A stretch of DNA of 64,000 bases. It comes from Sphingomonas citri (lineage in GTDB: Bacteria; Pseudomonadota; Alphaproteobacteria; Sphingomonadales; Sphingomonadaceae). Below the pieces are notes generated by a model, which did not search any database, was not told where the DNA came from, and saw nothing but the letters and a program-made list of their open reading frames with translations. The stretch covers positions 62,001-126,000 of the forward strand of contig NZ_JAHXZN010000001.1 in assembly GCF_019429485.1 (NCBI RefSeq), in the 5' to 3' direction. Each line of letters starts with the position of its first letter. Positions within the stretch are counted from its first letter, which is position 1. Position numbers and translations under genes: made by a program. Shown here piece after piece: positions 51,155-60,911 of the stretch.

Positions 51155-52285
51155 TCACACCGGGACCGCGACCGCGTCGCGATGTGACAGCCGGCGGCCG
51201 AGCGCGATCGACGGGCGCTCGACCAGCCACACCGATGCCAGCACAGCGAGGGGCAACAGCAGGAGGGACGGCGCGTCCGCCGCGTAGTGACGCGGCTGCG
51301 CCAGAAAAAGCTGCTGCCACAGGTACAGGCTGTACGAGGCCGCGCCGACCAGCTGGAGCGGCGGAGCTGCCAGGATCGTGCGCACCCAGGGCAGCGCATT
51401 GCCGCAGAAGACGACATAGGTGACGAGCGGCGGCAGGAACACCGCGACCGCGGCATCGAGCCGGGTCAGCGGCGCGACGGCCAGCAGCGCCACCGCGCCG
51501 AGCCACGGTACGGTCGCACGGGCGCGTTGGATCGTCCGGCGCAGACCGGCGCTCGAGGCGTAGAGCGCGCCAGCGGCGATACAACCGAACGACGTGGCGT
51601 TGCTGTGGAACACGCCCGGCCGCGCCGCGACCGCGATGCCGCACGCGATCACGCCGAGCGCGAGCAGGCGCACGCGCAACAGCGGCGCCACCAGCACGAA
51701 GATCATCGGCCAGGCGAGGTAGAATTGCTCCTCCACCGCGAGTGACCACGTGTGCGCTACCCACCAGTGACAGTCGACGATCCCGGTGTTGCAGGAGAAG
51801 CTGACGGAGGACACCAGGCTGGTCAGCGGCAGCGACAGCGCGCCGCTCGCGTCCAGCATGACGAGGCTGGCATAATAGACGAGCAGCGGCGGCAGGATAC
51901 GGCAGCTGCGCCGGGTGTAGAAAGCGGCGAGGTCGACACGGCCGCTGGCCTGCCGCTCGCGCATCATCAGCGCGGTGATGATATAGCCGCTGATGACGAA
52001 GAAGATCTGAACGCCCGTCTGCGCCAGCGGCGTCGCCAGGCGCTGCGCGACGTGCGCGAGCGCTCCCTCCGCCGCGCCGAAGCGGAAGGTCGCGGCATGC
52101 GCGACCACGACGAACAGCGCCGCGATCGCGCGCCATCCGTCGATGGCGCGATCGCGCCCGCCGCGTGGCAGGGCGCCGTCGTCCCGCTCGACTTCGCTGC
52201 CCGCGCTCGCCCCCGCGACGCTGGCACCCGCGATGCTGGTCATCTCCCCGCTTTCCCCCGCGCCGCTCATACCTCCCTTCGGCAT
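51155..52285 (-). CDS. Acyltransferase family 3 membrane protein
   Basis: A 376-residue protein with about ten membrane helices. The conserved start of the Acyl_transf_3 domain is RAIDGWRAIAALFVVVAHAA, with the catalytic-type histidine. QIFFVISGYIITALMMRE and RRSCRILPPLLVYYASLV follow, as do TWSLAVEEQFYLAWP and SYSLYLWQQLFLAQP. Such enzymes O-acylate surface polysaccharides or other envelope molecules. It is in reverse orientation between fabD and fabG; its stop directly abuts the fabD stop with no terminator between them. The start (ATG 52285) is uncertain; ATGs at 52270 and 52243 are possible. Confidence 0.85.
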   Translation of the reverse strand: MPKGGMSGAGESGEMTSIAGASVAGASAGSEVERDDGALPRGGRDRAIDGWRAIAALFVVVAHAATFRFGAAEGALAHVAQRLATPLAQTGVQIFFVISGYIITALMMRERQASGRVDLAAFYTRRSCRILPPLLVYYASLVMLDASGALSLPLTSLVSSVSFSCNTGIVDCHWWVAHTWSLAVEEQFYLAWPMIFVLVAPLLRVRLLALGVIACGIAVAARPGVFHSNATSFGCIAAGALYASSAGLRRTIQRARATVPWLGAVALLAVAPLTRLDAAVAVFLPPLVTYVVFCGNALPWVRTILAAPPLQLVGAASYSLYLWQQLFLAQPRHYAADAPSLLLLPLAVLASVWLVERPSIALGRRLSHRDAVAVPV

Positions 52286-52408
52286 AAGCGACTTAGGTCG
52301 ATCTTAGCGGCGCCTTCGACGCTTTGTCACGGGCCTCGTCCGTCCCAATGCGGGCTTGCCGACCAGATCGGAGGCGATAAAGCGGCAGACCAGATACGAG
52401 GAGCCACG

Positions 52409-53146
52409 ATGTTCGATCTCACAGGCATGACCGCGCTGGTCACCGGCGCTTCCGGCGGGATCGGGTCCGCCATCGCGCGCGGGCTAGCCGCGCAGGGCGC
52501 GCGGCTCGCGCTGTCGGGCTCGAACGCCGACAAGCTGGAACGCTTCCGTGACGAGCTCGGCGGTGAGCATGTCGCGCTTGCCTGCGACCTGTCCGACGCC
52601 GCCGCGGTGGACGCGCTGGTCCCGCGCGCGGTAGAGGCGCTCGGCAAGCTCGACGTGCTCGTCAACAATGCCGGCGTCACGCGCGACAATCTCGCGATGC
52701 GGATGAAGGACGACGAGTGGGACCAGGTGATCCGGGTCAACCTCGAGGCCGCCTTCCGCCTGATCCGCGCCGCCGCCAAGCCGATGATGAAGGCGCGCTT
52801 CGGCCGCGTCGTCTCGATTACCTCCGTCGTGGGGCAGACCGGCAACCCGGGTCAGGCCAATTACGCCGCGTCCAAGGCCGGCCTCGTCGGCATGTCGAAG
52901 GCGCTGGCGCAGGAGCTCGCCAGCCGCAATATCACCGTCAACTGCGTCGCGCCGGGCTTCATCCGCTCGGCGATGACCGGCGTGCTCCCCGAGGCGCAGA
53001 AGAACGCGCTGCTCGGGCGCATCCCCGCCGGCGACCTTGGCAGCGGCGAGGACATCGCCGCGGCGGTGGTGTATCTGGCGTCGCGCGAGGCGGGGTACGT
53101 CACCGGCCAGACGCTGCACGTCAACGGCGGTATGGCGATGGTCTGA
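52409..53146 (+). CDS. fabG: 3-oxoacyl-ACP reductase
   Basis: A 245-residue NADPH-dependent short-chain reductase. The cofactor motif is [18 protein letters not shown] and [13 protein letters not shown] follows. The catalytic residues are S139 (ITSVVG), Y152 and K156 ([15 protein letters not shown]). [20 protein letters not shown] and [13 protein letters not shown] end it, as in FabG. A GAGGAG site precedes ATG 52409. Confidence 0.95.
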   Translation: MFDLTGMTALVTGASGGIGSAIARGLAAQGARLALSGSNADKLERFRDELGGEHVALACDLSDAAAVDALVPRAVEALGKLDVLVNNAGVTRDNLAMRMKDDEWDQVIRVNLEAAFRLIRAAAKPMMKARFGRVVSITSVVGQTGNPGQANYAASKAGLVGMSKALAQELASRNITVNCVAPGFIRSAMTGVLPEAQKNALLGRIPAGDLGSGEDIAAAVVYLASREAGYVTGQTLHVNGGMAMV

Positions 53147-53277
53147 GCCGCTGGGGCGGCGAAACGCGCGGGTCGGGGGGGCGTCGCGAGCCATTCGCAC
53201 CCTTGCCACGGGAGCGAGCCCGTTCTACCTGCGTTCAGCAATTCGAAACCTACCCCCCAATTGAAAGAGGGAAAGCT

Positions 53278-53514
53278 ATGAGCGAGACCGCCGACCGCGT
53301 GAAGAAGATCGTCGTCGAGCATCTCGGCGTCGAGGCCGACAAGGTCACCGAGGACGCCAGCTTCATCGACGATCTGGGCGCGGACAGCCTCGACATCGTC
53401 GAGCTGGTGATGGCGTTCGAGGAAGAGTTCGGCGTCGAGATCCCCGACGACGCGGCCGAGAAGATCTCGACCGTGAAGGACGCGATCACCTATATCGACG
53501 AGCACAAGGGCTGA
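53278..53514 (+). CDS. acpP: Acyl carrier protein
   Basis: A 78-residue acidic carrier. The 4'-phosphopantetheine site is S37 in [19 protein letters not shown]. The rest is the standard four-helix ACP. A GAAAGAGGGAAAG site precedes the ATG. It lies in the usual fabG-acpP-fabF order. Confidence 0.97.
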   Translation: MSETADRVKKIVVEHLGVEADKVTEDASFIDDLGADSLDIVELVMAFEEEFGVEIPDDAAEKISTVKDAITYIDEHKG

Positions 53515-53555
53515 GGAACGGGGGGAGACCTCCCGCTCTAGCGAGCTGATCTGAG

Positions 53556-53598
53556 CGGCTCTCCGTCCTCGGCTAGGGGGTGGGGAGCCGTTTCGTTT
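53556..53598 (+). terminator. Terminator after acpP
   Basis: CGGCTCTCC pairs with GGGGAGCCG (one wobble) in a 9-bp stem, followed by TTTCGTTT. It lies 41 nt past the acpP stop, between acpP and fabF. It probably lets acpP be expressed at a higher level than fabF. Confidence 0.75.
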
Positions 53599-53651
53599 AG
53601 AAGGACCGGCGGCGCGACGCGTGGCGCAGCGCCGGGGAAGAAGGAACGTCT

Positions 53652-54908
53652 ATGCGCCGTGTCGTCGTCACCGGTCTCGGCCTCGTCACCCCGATCGGGG
53701 CCGACGTGGAGACCTGCTGGTCCAATCTGATCGCGGGTAAGTCGGGCGCTGGCCCGATCACGCGCTTCGACGCGTCGGACCAGAAGTGCACGATCGCGTG
53801 CGAGGTGAAGCCCGCCGACCATCCCTGGGGCTTCGATCCTGACAGGCGGGTCGATCACAAGATTCAGCGCCAGGTCGATCCCTTCATCGTCTACGGCATC
53901 GACGCGGCCGGACAGGCGCTCGAGGACGCGGGGCTCACCGAGATGAGCGAGGCGGAGCGGTTGCGCGCCGGCTGCTCGATCGGCTCGGGCATCGGCGGCC
54001 TGCCGGGCATCGAGAGCGAATCGCTCGTTCTCGCCGAGAAGGGGCCGAAGCGGGTCAGCCCGCACTTCGTCCACGGGCGGCTGATCAACCTCATCTCGGG
54101 CCAGGTCTCGATCAAATACGGGCTGATGGGGCCGAACCATGCCGTGGTGACGGCCTGCTCGACCGGCGCGCACTCGATCGGCGACGCCGCGCGGATGATC
54201 GCGCTGGACGACGCCGACGTGATGCTCGCGGGCGGGTCGGAGAGCACGGTGTGCCCGATCGGCATCGCCGGCTTCGCGGCGGCGCGCGCGCTCAACACCA
54301 GCTTCAACGACCGGCCCGAGCAGGCCAGCCGCCCGTATGACCGCGATCGAGACGGCTTCGTCATGGGCGAGGGCGCGGGCGTCGTCGTGCTCGAGGAATA
54401 TGAGCGGGCCAAGGCGCGCGGCGCCAATATCTACGCCGAGGTGGTGGGCTACGGCCTGTCGGGCGACGCCTTCCACGTCACCGCGCCGGAGCCCGAGGGG
54501 TCGGGCGCGTATCGCGCGATGGAGATGGCGATGCGCAAGTCGGGCCTCGCGCTCTCGGACATCGATTACATCAACGCGCACGGCACCTCGACGATGGCGG
54601 ACATGATCGAGCTGGGCGCGGTCAAGCGGCTCTTCGGCGACGCGATCGGCGGCCTGTCGATGAGCTCGACCAAGTCGGCGATCGGTCACTTGCTCGGCGG
54701 GGCCGGCGCGGTGGAGAGCATCTTCTGCATCCTGGCGATGCGCGACCAAGTCGTGCCGCCGACGCTCAACCTCGACAATCCGTCGGAGGGCGCCGAGGGG
54801 GTCGACCTCGTGCCGCATGTCGCGCGTCGGCGCGAGGTGCGCGCGGTGCTCAACAACAGCTTCGGCTTCGGCGGCACCAATGCCTCGCTGGTGATGAAGA
54901 CGATCTGA
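53652..54908 (+). CDS. fabF: Beta-ketoacyl-ACP synthase II
   Basis: A 418-residue condensing enzyme. The catalytic triad is C169 (VVTACSTGAHS), H310 (INAHGTSTMAD) and H346 (SAIGHLLGGAGAVE). VVVTGLGLVTPIGADVETCW starts it and NNSFGFGGTNASLV ends it. Length and motifs fit FabF. An AAGAAGGAACG site precedes ATG 53652. mltG follows 12 nt later in the same transcript, a common alphaproteobacterial order. Confidence 0.96.
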   Translation: MRRVVVTGLGLVTPIGADVETCWSNLIAGKSGAGPITRFDASDQKCTIACEVKPADHPWGFDPDRRVDHKIQRQVDPFIVYGIDAAGQALEDAGLTEMSEAERLRAGCSIGSGIGGLPGIESESLVLAEKGPKRVSPHFVHGRLINLISGQVSIKYGLMGPNHAVVTACSTGAHSIGDAARMIALDDADVMLAGGSESTVCPIGIAGFAAARALNTSFNDRPEQASRPYDRDRDGFVMGEGAGVVVLEEYERAKARGANIYAEVVGYGLSGDAFHVTAPEPEGSGAYRAMEMAMRKSGLALSDIDYINAHGTSTMADMIELGAVKRLFGDAIGGLSMSSTKSAIGHLLGGAGAVESIFCILAMRDQVVPPTLNLDNPSEGAEGVDLVPHVARRREVRAVLNNSFGFGGTNASLVMKTI

Positions 54909-54920
54909 GGCCACTGAATC

Positions 54921-55889
54921 ATGCGCCGGCTCGGCTGCCTGGGACTGCTCGTCGCGCTGCTGCTGTTCGGCGCGGGGGTGTGGGTGGCGCAGGGATGGAA
55001 GGGCGCCGGTCCGCTGCGGCGTGACGCGACCGTGACCGTCGCAGAGGGCAGCTCACTGGCGGGCGCCGCCACCGCGCTCGAGCGCGCGGGGGTGATCGCC
55101 TCGGCGCACCGCTTCCGCCTGCAGGCGCGGCTGTTCGGCAGCGCGACGCCGATCCGCGCCGGCGAATATGCGATCCCCGCGCGGGCCAGCGCGTCGCAGG
55201 TGCTCGCGCTGCTCCAGAGCGGCAAGGTGGTGCAGCGGCTGGTCGTCATCCCGGAGGGCCTGCCCGCGGTGATGGTGCGCGACGTGCTGCTGCGTGCCGG
55301 CGCGCTGAGCGGCGACGTCGCGGTGCCGGCGGAGGGCTCGGTGCTGCCGGACGGCTATTCGTTCGAGCGCGGCGAGCCGCGCGCCGCGGTGTTGGCGCGA
55401 ATGCAGCGCGCGATGCGCACCTATCTCGCCGCTGCCTGGGCGCGGCGCAAGCCGACCGCGGCCGTGACGACGCCGCAGCAGGCGCTGGTGCTCGCCTCGA
55501 TCGTCGAGAAGGAGACCGGCAAGCCGGCGGAGCGGCGGATGGTGGCGGCGGTCTATTCCAACCGGCTGCGGCTCGGCATGCCGCTCCAGGCCGATCCGAC
55601 CGTGATCTATCCGATCACCAAGGGGCGACCGCTCGGCCGCCGCATCCGCCAGAGCGAGCTACGCGCGAAGAACGGTTACAACACCTATGCCTCGACCGGC
55701 CTGCCGGTCGGGCCGATCGCCAATCCCGGGCGATTGTCGATCGACGCGGTGCTCGATCCGGCGCCGTCGCGCGCGCTGTATTTCGTGGCGGACGGCACCG
55801 GCGGGCACGTCTTCGCCGACACGCTCGAGCAGCACAACGCCAACGTGAAGCGGTGGTTCGCGATCCGGCGCGCGCGCGGCGAGATGTGA
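54921..55889 (+). CDS. mltG: Endolytic murein transglycosylase MltG
   Basis: A 322-residue YceG-family protein. A membrane helix at 5-25 (CLGLLVALLLFGAGVWVAQG) is followed by a LysM-like subdomain and the catalytic region. The catalytic glutamate lies in LVLASIVEKETGKPAERRMV. AAVYSNRLRLGMPLQADPTV and YNTYASTGLPVGPIANPG are the other conserved blocks. It cuts nascent glycan strands and sets their length. A REP-like element follows. Confidence 0.95.
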   Translation: MRRLGCLGLLVALLLFGAGVWVAQGWKGAGPLRRDATVTVAEGSSLAGAATALERAGVIASAHRFRLQARLFGSATPIRAGEYAIPARASASQVLALLQSGKVVQRLVVIPEGLPAVMVRDVLLRAGALSGDVAVPAEGSVLPDGYSFERGEPRAAVLARMQRAMRTYLAAAWARRKPTAAVTTPQQALVLASIVEKETGKPAERRMVAAVYSNRLRLGMPLQADPTVIYPITKGRPLGRRIRQSELRAKNGYNTYASTGLPVGPIANPGRLSIDAVLDPAPSRALYFVADGTGGHVFADTLEQHNANVKRWFAIRRARGEM

Positions 55890-55971
55890 GGGCGGGGGCG
55901 TGGCGCTGGTTGGGGGTAGGAGATCGGTGACCGCTGCCTGAGGTTGCGGGTCTCCTTTGTCCTCCGCCGTT

Positions 55972-56068
55972 CGTCATCCCCGCGTAGGCGGGGATCCAGG
56001 CGCGCCGACGTCACGCTTCGCGCCGCAAGCTCAGCGTGTCTGGATTCCTGCCTACGCAGGAATGACGG
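55972..56068. repeat. REP-like inverted repeat, copy 5 (sequence variant)
   Basis: The same size and outer ends (CGTCATCC...GGATGACG-like, here AATGACGG). The hairpins differ: CCCCGCGTAGGCGGGGATCC at the left and GGATTCCTGCCTACGCAGGA at the right. It belongs to the same structural family but a different sequence subtype. Confidence 0.75.
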
Positions 56069-56119
56069 AAGGGGTCGAAGGGGAGGCCGATCCCAACCGG
56101 CTTGCCCCTTCCGCGCTCA

Positions 56120-57127
56120 TCACCCCGCTGCCGGGAACACCCCGTGCCGAGCGGCATAAGCGGCGAACAGCTTCGGCCATACCGATCCCGGGGCGCTGTC
56201 GGGCAGGCGCGTGCCGAAGCCGTGTCCGCCCTGATCGAAGGCGTGCAGCTCGGCCGGCCGCTTCGCGGCCAGCAGCGCCTGATACAGCACCAGGCTGTTC
56301 GCGATCGGCACCGTGTTATCGTCGCTCGCATGGACGAGGAAGACCGGCGGCGTGTCCGCGGTCACGCGGCGCTCGACCGACGCGTCGCGGCGCTGCGCGT
56401 CGCTCGACGGCGTGCCCAGCAGGTTGTCGCGCGAACCCTCGTGCGTGAAGGTCTCTGCCAGGGTGACTACCGGGTAGATCAGTCCGGCGAGATCGGGTCG
56501 CGCCGACTGCTCGTCGGCGGCGTCGACCGGCGGGTAGACCGGCTCGGCGTGGCGCGCGGCGAGGCTGCCGGCGAGATGTCCGCCCGCGGAGAAGCCCAGA
56601 ACCGCGACCCGCTTGGGATCGACCCCGAAGTCGCCCGCGCGGGCGCGGATCAGCCGCACCGCTCGCTGCGCGTCCTGCAGCGGCACCAGCGCGCGGTTGC
56701 CCCAGCCCTCCGCGGGCAGGCGGTAGGAGAGGATGAAGCAGGTCACGCCCAGCTTGTTGAGCCAGCGCGCCTGCTCCTCGCCCTCATTGTCCCAGGCGAT
56801 GAAGCCGTAGCCCCCGCCGGGAATCAGCAGCACCGCGGCGCCGCTGGGGCGCGCCGGACGGCGTACCGTCAGGCCCGGTCGTGCCACGCCGGTGACCCAG
56901 CGGTCGTTGAAGCCCGCGTCCTTCGATCGTTGCTCGATCTTGGGCGTAGGCAACGTCGCGGGCGCGCCGGGCGCGGCGTCGGGCCAGAGCAGGATCGTCG
57001 CGCCGGGTATATCGTCCGGCGCCGCGGGTGCGGCGGCGGCGGCGAGAGGCGCGGCGAGCGGCGCGGCGGTGAGCGCGGCGATCACGGCGCGGCGGCTGGG
57101 CAGGTTCCCGGGCAGGTCCATCGTCAT
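56120..57127 (-). CDS. Secreted alpha/beta hydrolase (carbohydrate esterase, BD-FAE-like)
   Basis: A 335-residue protein. The signal peptide has a twin-arginine start (PSRRAVIAALTAAPLAAP) and an alanine-rich cleavage region. The alpha/beta-hydrolase core has the oxyanion stretch VLLIPGGGYGFIAWDNEG, the nucleophile in VLGFSAGGHLAGSLA, the acidic residue in VFLVHASDDNTVP and the histidine in FDQGGHGFG. This layout is that of acetyl xylan esterases and BD-FAE enzymes, which remove acetyl or feruloyl groups from plant polysaccharides. The start overlaps the GH3 gene stop (ATGA). Confidence 0.85.
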   Translation of the reverse strand: MTMDLPGNLPSRRAVIAALTAAPLAAPLAAAAAPAAPDDIPGATILLWPDAAPGAPATLPTPKIEQRSKDAGFNDRWVTGVARPGLTVRRPARPSGAAVLLIPGGGYGFIAWDNEGEEQARWLNKLGVTCFILSYRLPAEGWGNRALVPLQDAQRAVRLIRARAGDFGVDPKRVAVLGFSAGGHLAGSLAARHAEPVYPPVDAADEQSARPDLAGLIYPVVTLAETFTHEGSRDNLLGTPSSDAQRRDASVERRVTADTPPVFLVHASDDNTVPIANSLVLYQALLAAKRPAELHAFDQGGHGFGTRLPDSAPGSVWPKLFAAYAARHGVFPAAG

Positions 57128-59523
57128 GCGCCCGGACATACCGCACCCGCGGGGTCGGTGGCGAGCCGGATATCGGAGATCGCGACCGTGAACGGCGCGG
57201 TCGCGGTCAGCGCCATCGGCGTATCGACCGACTCCATGGTCGCGCCCGCCGAGCGGAAGCATTTCAGCGGCACGCGCAGCACGTGCCAGCCGGCGCTCGA
57301 GTCGAGCGCGCGCGCGACGTCGACCTTGCCGCCGCCGAGCGCCAGCGACACCGGCCCGGTCGCGGCACGGTCGATGCGGTAGCTGACCTGAAGGTTGAGG
57401 TCGGCATTGGTCTCCCGCACCAGCGACAGCGCCGGGCCGGTGATCCGCGCGCTGCCCGCGCCGCGCCAGCTCAGCTGCACCGCGCCTTCCTGCGCGGTCG
57501 CGCTGTCCACCGCGGTACGCGTCACTGTCGGGTCGAGCGCGAGCTGGAACGGCGCCGGCACGCGCCCGCGCGCGAAGAACAGGCTGGTGTTGGCGAGGCT
57601 GGCGTCGACGCCGGCTTCCTCGCTGAGCGCCGGCACGCTGGCGCGGCTGGCGTAGCTCAGCCCATAGCCGAACGGGAACAAGGGATCGTAGCCCGGTGCG
57701 CCCTTGTTGAGCGTGAACTGGCCGGCGGTCCTGGGCCAGCTGAAGGAGAGCTTGCCGGTGAAGTCGCGCTTGCCGCCGACCAGCACGTCGGCGACGCCTG
57801 CGCCCTCGGAGCCGGGGAACCAGGCCGCCACGAAGGCGTCCGACTGGTTGAGCTCGGGATTGACCCACAACGGCCGTCCCGACAGGAACACCGAGACCGT
57901 CGGCACCCCGGCCGCCTTCAGCTTCTTGAGCAAGGCCAGCGACTGTTTGTCACCCGGCTCGAACTCGAGCGTACGCACGTCGCCGCGCATCTCGGCATAG
58001 GGCTGCTCGCCGAAGACGACGATCGCGACGTCGGGCTTCGCGGTGAAGCTGCCGTCGCGCGACAGCGTCGCAGTGCCGCCGCCCGCCTTGGCCGCGGCGG
58101 CGATCCCGGCGTAGATCGAGGTTGCGCCGGGGAAGTCGGCGTTGGTGTTGCCGTCGCCCTGCCACGACAGGGTCCAGCCGCCGGCCTGGCGGCCGATGTC
58201 ATCCGCCGCGTCCCCCACCACGAGGATGTTGGCGCTCGCCTTGACCGGCAGCACGCCATTGTTCTTGAGCAGCACCAAGCTCTTCGCCACCGCCTCGCGC
58301 GCCACCGCGCGATGCTCGGCCGAGCCCACCGTCGCGCCGCGCGCCTCCCACGGCCGCGCCGGGTCGAACAGCCCGAGCTTCAACTTGACGCGTAGGATGC
58401 GGCGTACCGCGTCGTCGACTCGCGTCATCGGCAGCTTGCCCGCCTTCACCGCGGCGAGCGTGGTGTCGAACATGCCCTTCCAGCTGTCCGGCGCCATCGC
58501 CATGTCGAGCCCGGCGGCGAAGGTGGCGGGGCAGTCGGTGTTGGTGCAGCCCGGCACCTGGCCATGGCCGTTCCAGTCGCCGACGACGAAGCCCTCGAAC
58601 CCCATGCGGCCCTTGAGCACGTCGGTCAGCAGCGAGTGATTGCCGTGCATCTTCTGGCCGTTCCAGCTCGAGAAGCTGGCCATCACCGTCATCGCGCCGG
58701 CCTTGATCGCGGGCGGGTAGCCGGCGCCGTGAACCTTGATCAGCGTCTGTTCGTCGACCTGCGTGTCGCCCTGGTCGACGCCGTCCCTGGTGCCGCCGTC
58801 GCCGAGGAAATGCTTCGGGCTCGCGGCGACATGGCCGCGCTGGATGCCCTGCTGGCCGGGGATGCCCTGCAGCCCCTCGATCATCGCGCCGGCATAGGAG
58901 GCGACCACCGCCGGGTCCTCCGAATATCCCTCGTAGGCGCGGCCCCAGCGATCGTCCTGCGGCACCGCCAGCGTCGGCCCGAAGGCCCAGTCGATCCCCG
59001 CCGCCGCGGTCTCCTCGGCGGTGACCGCGCCGATGCGGCGGATCAGCGCAGGGTCGCGCATCGCGCCGAGCGCGCTGTTGTGCGGAAAGAGCGTGGCGCC
59101 CACCACATTGTTGTCGCCGTGCACCGCGTCGACGCCGAACATCAGCGGGATGGCTACGTGACCGGCGCGCTTCTCCAGCGCCACCGCGTTGAACGCGCGC
59201 GAGGTGGCGACCCAGGCGGCGGCGGGCGAGCGATCCGGGCTGCCGAGCGGCGGCGAGCTGCCCCCCGCCAGGATCGAGCCGAGCGGGTAGCGACGCAGAT
59301 CCTCGGGCTTGATCGAGCCGATGTCGGCCTGGATCATCTGCCCGATCTTCTCCTCGAGCGTCATCTGCTTCATCAGCGCGGTGACCTTCGCCTCGGTCGC
59401 GGCGTCGACCAGGCCGACGCTCTTGGCCGCGGGCCAGCGATCCGGATGCGCCACCTGCGCGATGCCGGCAGTGGCGCTGCCGGCGAGCAGCAGCGCCAGC
59501 GAGATCTGTGAGAAACGCCCCAT
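57124..59523 (-). CDS. Secreted GH3 beta-glucosidase
   Basis: A 799-residue glycoside hydrolase. The signal peptide is at 1-22 (SLALLLAGSATAGIAQ). GH3 motifs are MTLEEKIGQMIQADIG, GVDAVHGDNNVVGATLFPHN, VAASPKHFLGDGGTRDGVDQ, and the nucleophile region GFEGFVVGDWNGHGQVPG with the catalytic Asp in GDW. The second GH3 domain and a C-terminal galactose-binding-like module (about 660-799) follow. It cleaves beta-glucosides or cello-oligosaccharides. Its gene is divergent from lacI. Confidence 0.93.
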   Translation of the reverse strand: MGRFSQISLALLLAGSATAGIAQVAHPDRWPAAKSVGLVDAATEAKVTALMKQMTLEEKIGQMIQADIGSIKPEDLRRYPLGSILAGGSSPPLGSPDRSPAAAWVATSRAFNAVALEKRAGHVAIPLMFGVDAVHGDNNVVGATLFPHNSALGAMRDPALIRRIGAVTAEETAAAGIDWAFGPTLAVPQDDRWGRAYEGYSEDPAVVASYAGAMIEGLQGIPGQQGIQRGHVAASPKHFLGDGGTRDGVDQGDTQVDEQTLIKVHGAGYPPAIKAGAMTVMASFSSWNGQKMHGNHSLLTDVLKGRMGFEGFVVGDWNGHGQVPGCTNTDCPATFAAGLDMAMAPDSWKGMFDTTLAAVKAGKLPMTRVDDAVRRILRVKLKLGLFDPARPWEARGATVGSAEHRAVAREAVAKSLVLLKNNGVLPVKASANILVVGDAADDIGRQAGGWTLSWQGDGNTNADFPGATSIYAGIAAAAKAGGGTATLSRDGSFTAKPDVAIVVFGEQPYAEMRGDVRTLEFEPGDKQSLALLKKLKAAGVPTVSVFLSGRPLWVNPELNQSDAFVAAWFPGSEGAGVADVLVGGKRDFTGKLSFSWPRTAGQFTLNKGAPGYDPLFPFGYGLSYASRASVPALSEEAGVDASLANTSLFFARGRVPAPFQLALDPTVTRTAVDSATAQEGAVQLSWRGAGSARITGPALSLVRETNADLNLQVSYRIDRAATGPVSLALGGGKVDVARALDSSAGWHVLRVPLKCFRSAGATMESVDTPMALTATAPFTVAISDIRLATDPAGAVCPGA

Positions 59524-59599
59524 TCTTCCCCTCCCGAGACGGGTCGCCGGCCCCTGGCGGTGCGATCCCCTAGACGGCGTGAACATAGAAGCGGCGGCT

Positions 59600-59613
59600 T
59601 GAGAACGCTATCA
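59600..59613. promoter_or_regulatory. Candidate LacI-type operator between GH3 and lacI
   Basis: TGAGAACGCTATCA is an imperfect palindrome (10 of 14 positions) with the central CG usual for LacI/GalR-family operators. It lies 77 nt upstream of the GH3 gene start and 55 nt upstream of the regulator start. Confidence 0.5.
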
Positions 59614-59668
59614 GCATTTTCGTCGCGGCGACTAGGCGCGGCAGCTTTTACTGGTACGTATCGCAGCC

Positions 59669-60757
59669 ATGAGTGGGGATATCCGCAGGGTCCGCGGCAC
59701 CGGGTCGCGCCAGACCGGGGCACCGACGATCGCCGACGTGGCGCAGCTCGCCGGCGTCTCGACCATGACGGTATCGCGCGTCATCAACGGTGAGAACAAC
59801 GTGCGCGAGGCGACCCGCGCGGCGGTACGCGAGGCGATCCAGCGGCTCGATTATGCGCCCAACCGCGCCGCGCGCAGCCTGGCGGGGGCGTCGCAGGTGC
59901 GGCTCGGGCTGCTCTACAGCAACCCCAGCGAGGCCTATCTCAGCGCCTTCCTGCTGGGCAGCCTCGACGAGGCGGGGCGCGGCGACATCCAGCTGGTGGT
60001 GCAGAAATGCGACCCCGGCGAGCATGAGGCCGAGGTCGCCGCTCGCCTGGTCGCCTCGGGTGTCGACGGCATCATCCTGCCGCCGCCCTTGTGCGACTCG
60101 CCGCTCGTCCTCGACGTGCTGCTCGCCGCACGCGTGCCGACCGTGGTGGTGGCGACGAGCAGCTCGCCCGCTGGGATCGGCCGGGTGTCGATCGACGATC
60201 GCGCCGCCGCGCGCGCGATGACCGCGCATCTGCTCGCGCTCGGGCACCAGCGCATCGGCTTCATCACCGGCAACCCAAACCTTACCGCCAGCGAGGAGCG
60301 ACTGGCGGGCTATCGCGACGCGCTGGCGGCGGCCGGGCTGCCGCAGGACGAGTCGCTGGTGGCGCGCGGGCTGTTCAGTTATCGCTCTGGGCTCGACGCG
60401 ACCGAGGAGTTGCTCGACATCGCGCAGCCGCCCAGCGCGATCTTCGCCAGCAACGACGACATGGCCGCCGCCAGCGTGGCGGTGGCGCATCGGCGCGGGC
60501 TCGACGTGCCGGGCGACCTCACCGTGGTCGGCTTCGACGACAGCACGCTGGCGACGACGATCTGGCCCGAGCTCACCACGATCCACCAGCCGATCGCGGA
60601 CATGAGCCGCGCCGCGGTGCAGATGCTGACTCAGATGCTGCGTGCGAGACGCGACGATCCATCGGCCAGTGCGCCCGATCTCGTGCTCGATCACACGTTG
60701 GTGCGGCGTCAGTCGGACGCGGCACCGCGGCGTCGACCCGGCGCGCGGGCGCGGTAA
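59669..60757 (+). CDS. LacI family transcriptional regulator
   Basis: A 362-residue regulator. The helix-turn-helix is TIADVAQLAGVSTMTVSRVI, followed by the hinge-helix RAARSLAGAS. The periplasmic-binding-like sensor domain has LARGLGLLYSN-type strands, LALGHQRIGFITGNP, and FASNDDMAAASVAVAHRRGL with VVGFDDSTLATTIWPELTTI. It should repress the flanking glycoside hydrolase genes until a sugar released from xyloglucan binds. The ligand is unknown. A C-terminal basic tail (RRQSDAAPRRRPGARAR) is unusual. Confidence 0.93.
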   Translation: MSGDIRRVRGTGSRQTGAPTIADVAQLAGVSTMTVSRVINGENNVREATRAAVREAIQRLDYAPNRAARSLAGASQVRLGLLYSNPSEAYLSAFLLGSLDEAGRGDIQLVVQKCDPGEHEAEVAARLVASGVDGIILPPPLCDSPLVLDVLLAARVPTVVVATSSSPAGIGRVSIDDRAAARAMTAHLLALGHQRIGFITGNPNLTASEERLAGYRDALAAAGLPQDESLVARGLFSYRSGLDATEELLDIAQPPSAIFASNDDMAAASVAVAHRRGLDVPGDLTVVGFDDSTLATTIWPELTTIHQPIADMSRAAVQMLTQMLRARRDDPSASAPDLVLDHTLVRRQSDAAPRRRPGARAR

Positions 60758-60781
60758 GGATTAGCGCGACCTGTCGTCTGG

Positions 60782-60878
60782 CGCCATCCTGGACTCGTTC
60801 CAGGATCCACCGTTCCGCGCGCGCCGCCGTCATTGGACTCGCGGTACCATGGTTCTTGGAGCGAGTGCAGGATGACGA
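60782..60878. repeat. REP-like inverted repeat, copy 6 (diverged)
   Basis: CGCCATCCTGGACTCGTTCC at the left and GAGCGAGTGCAGGATGACG at the right. It has several changes from the other copies but the same size and order. It follows lacI. Confidence 0.75.
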
Positions 60879-60911
60879 CGCAGGATCGTGGAGCTGGCCG
60901 GAAGCCATTGT

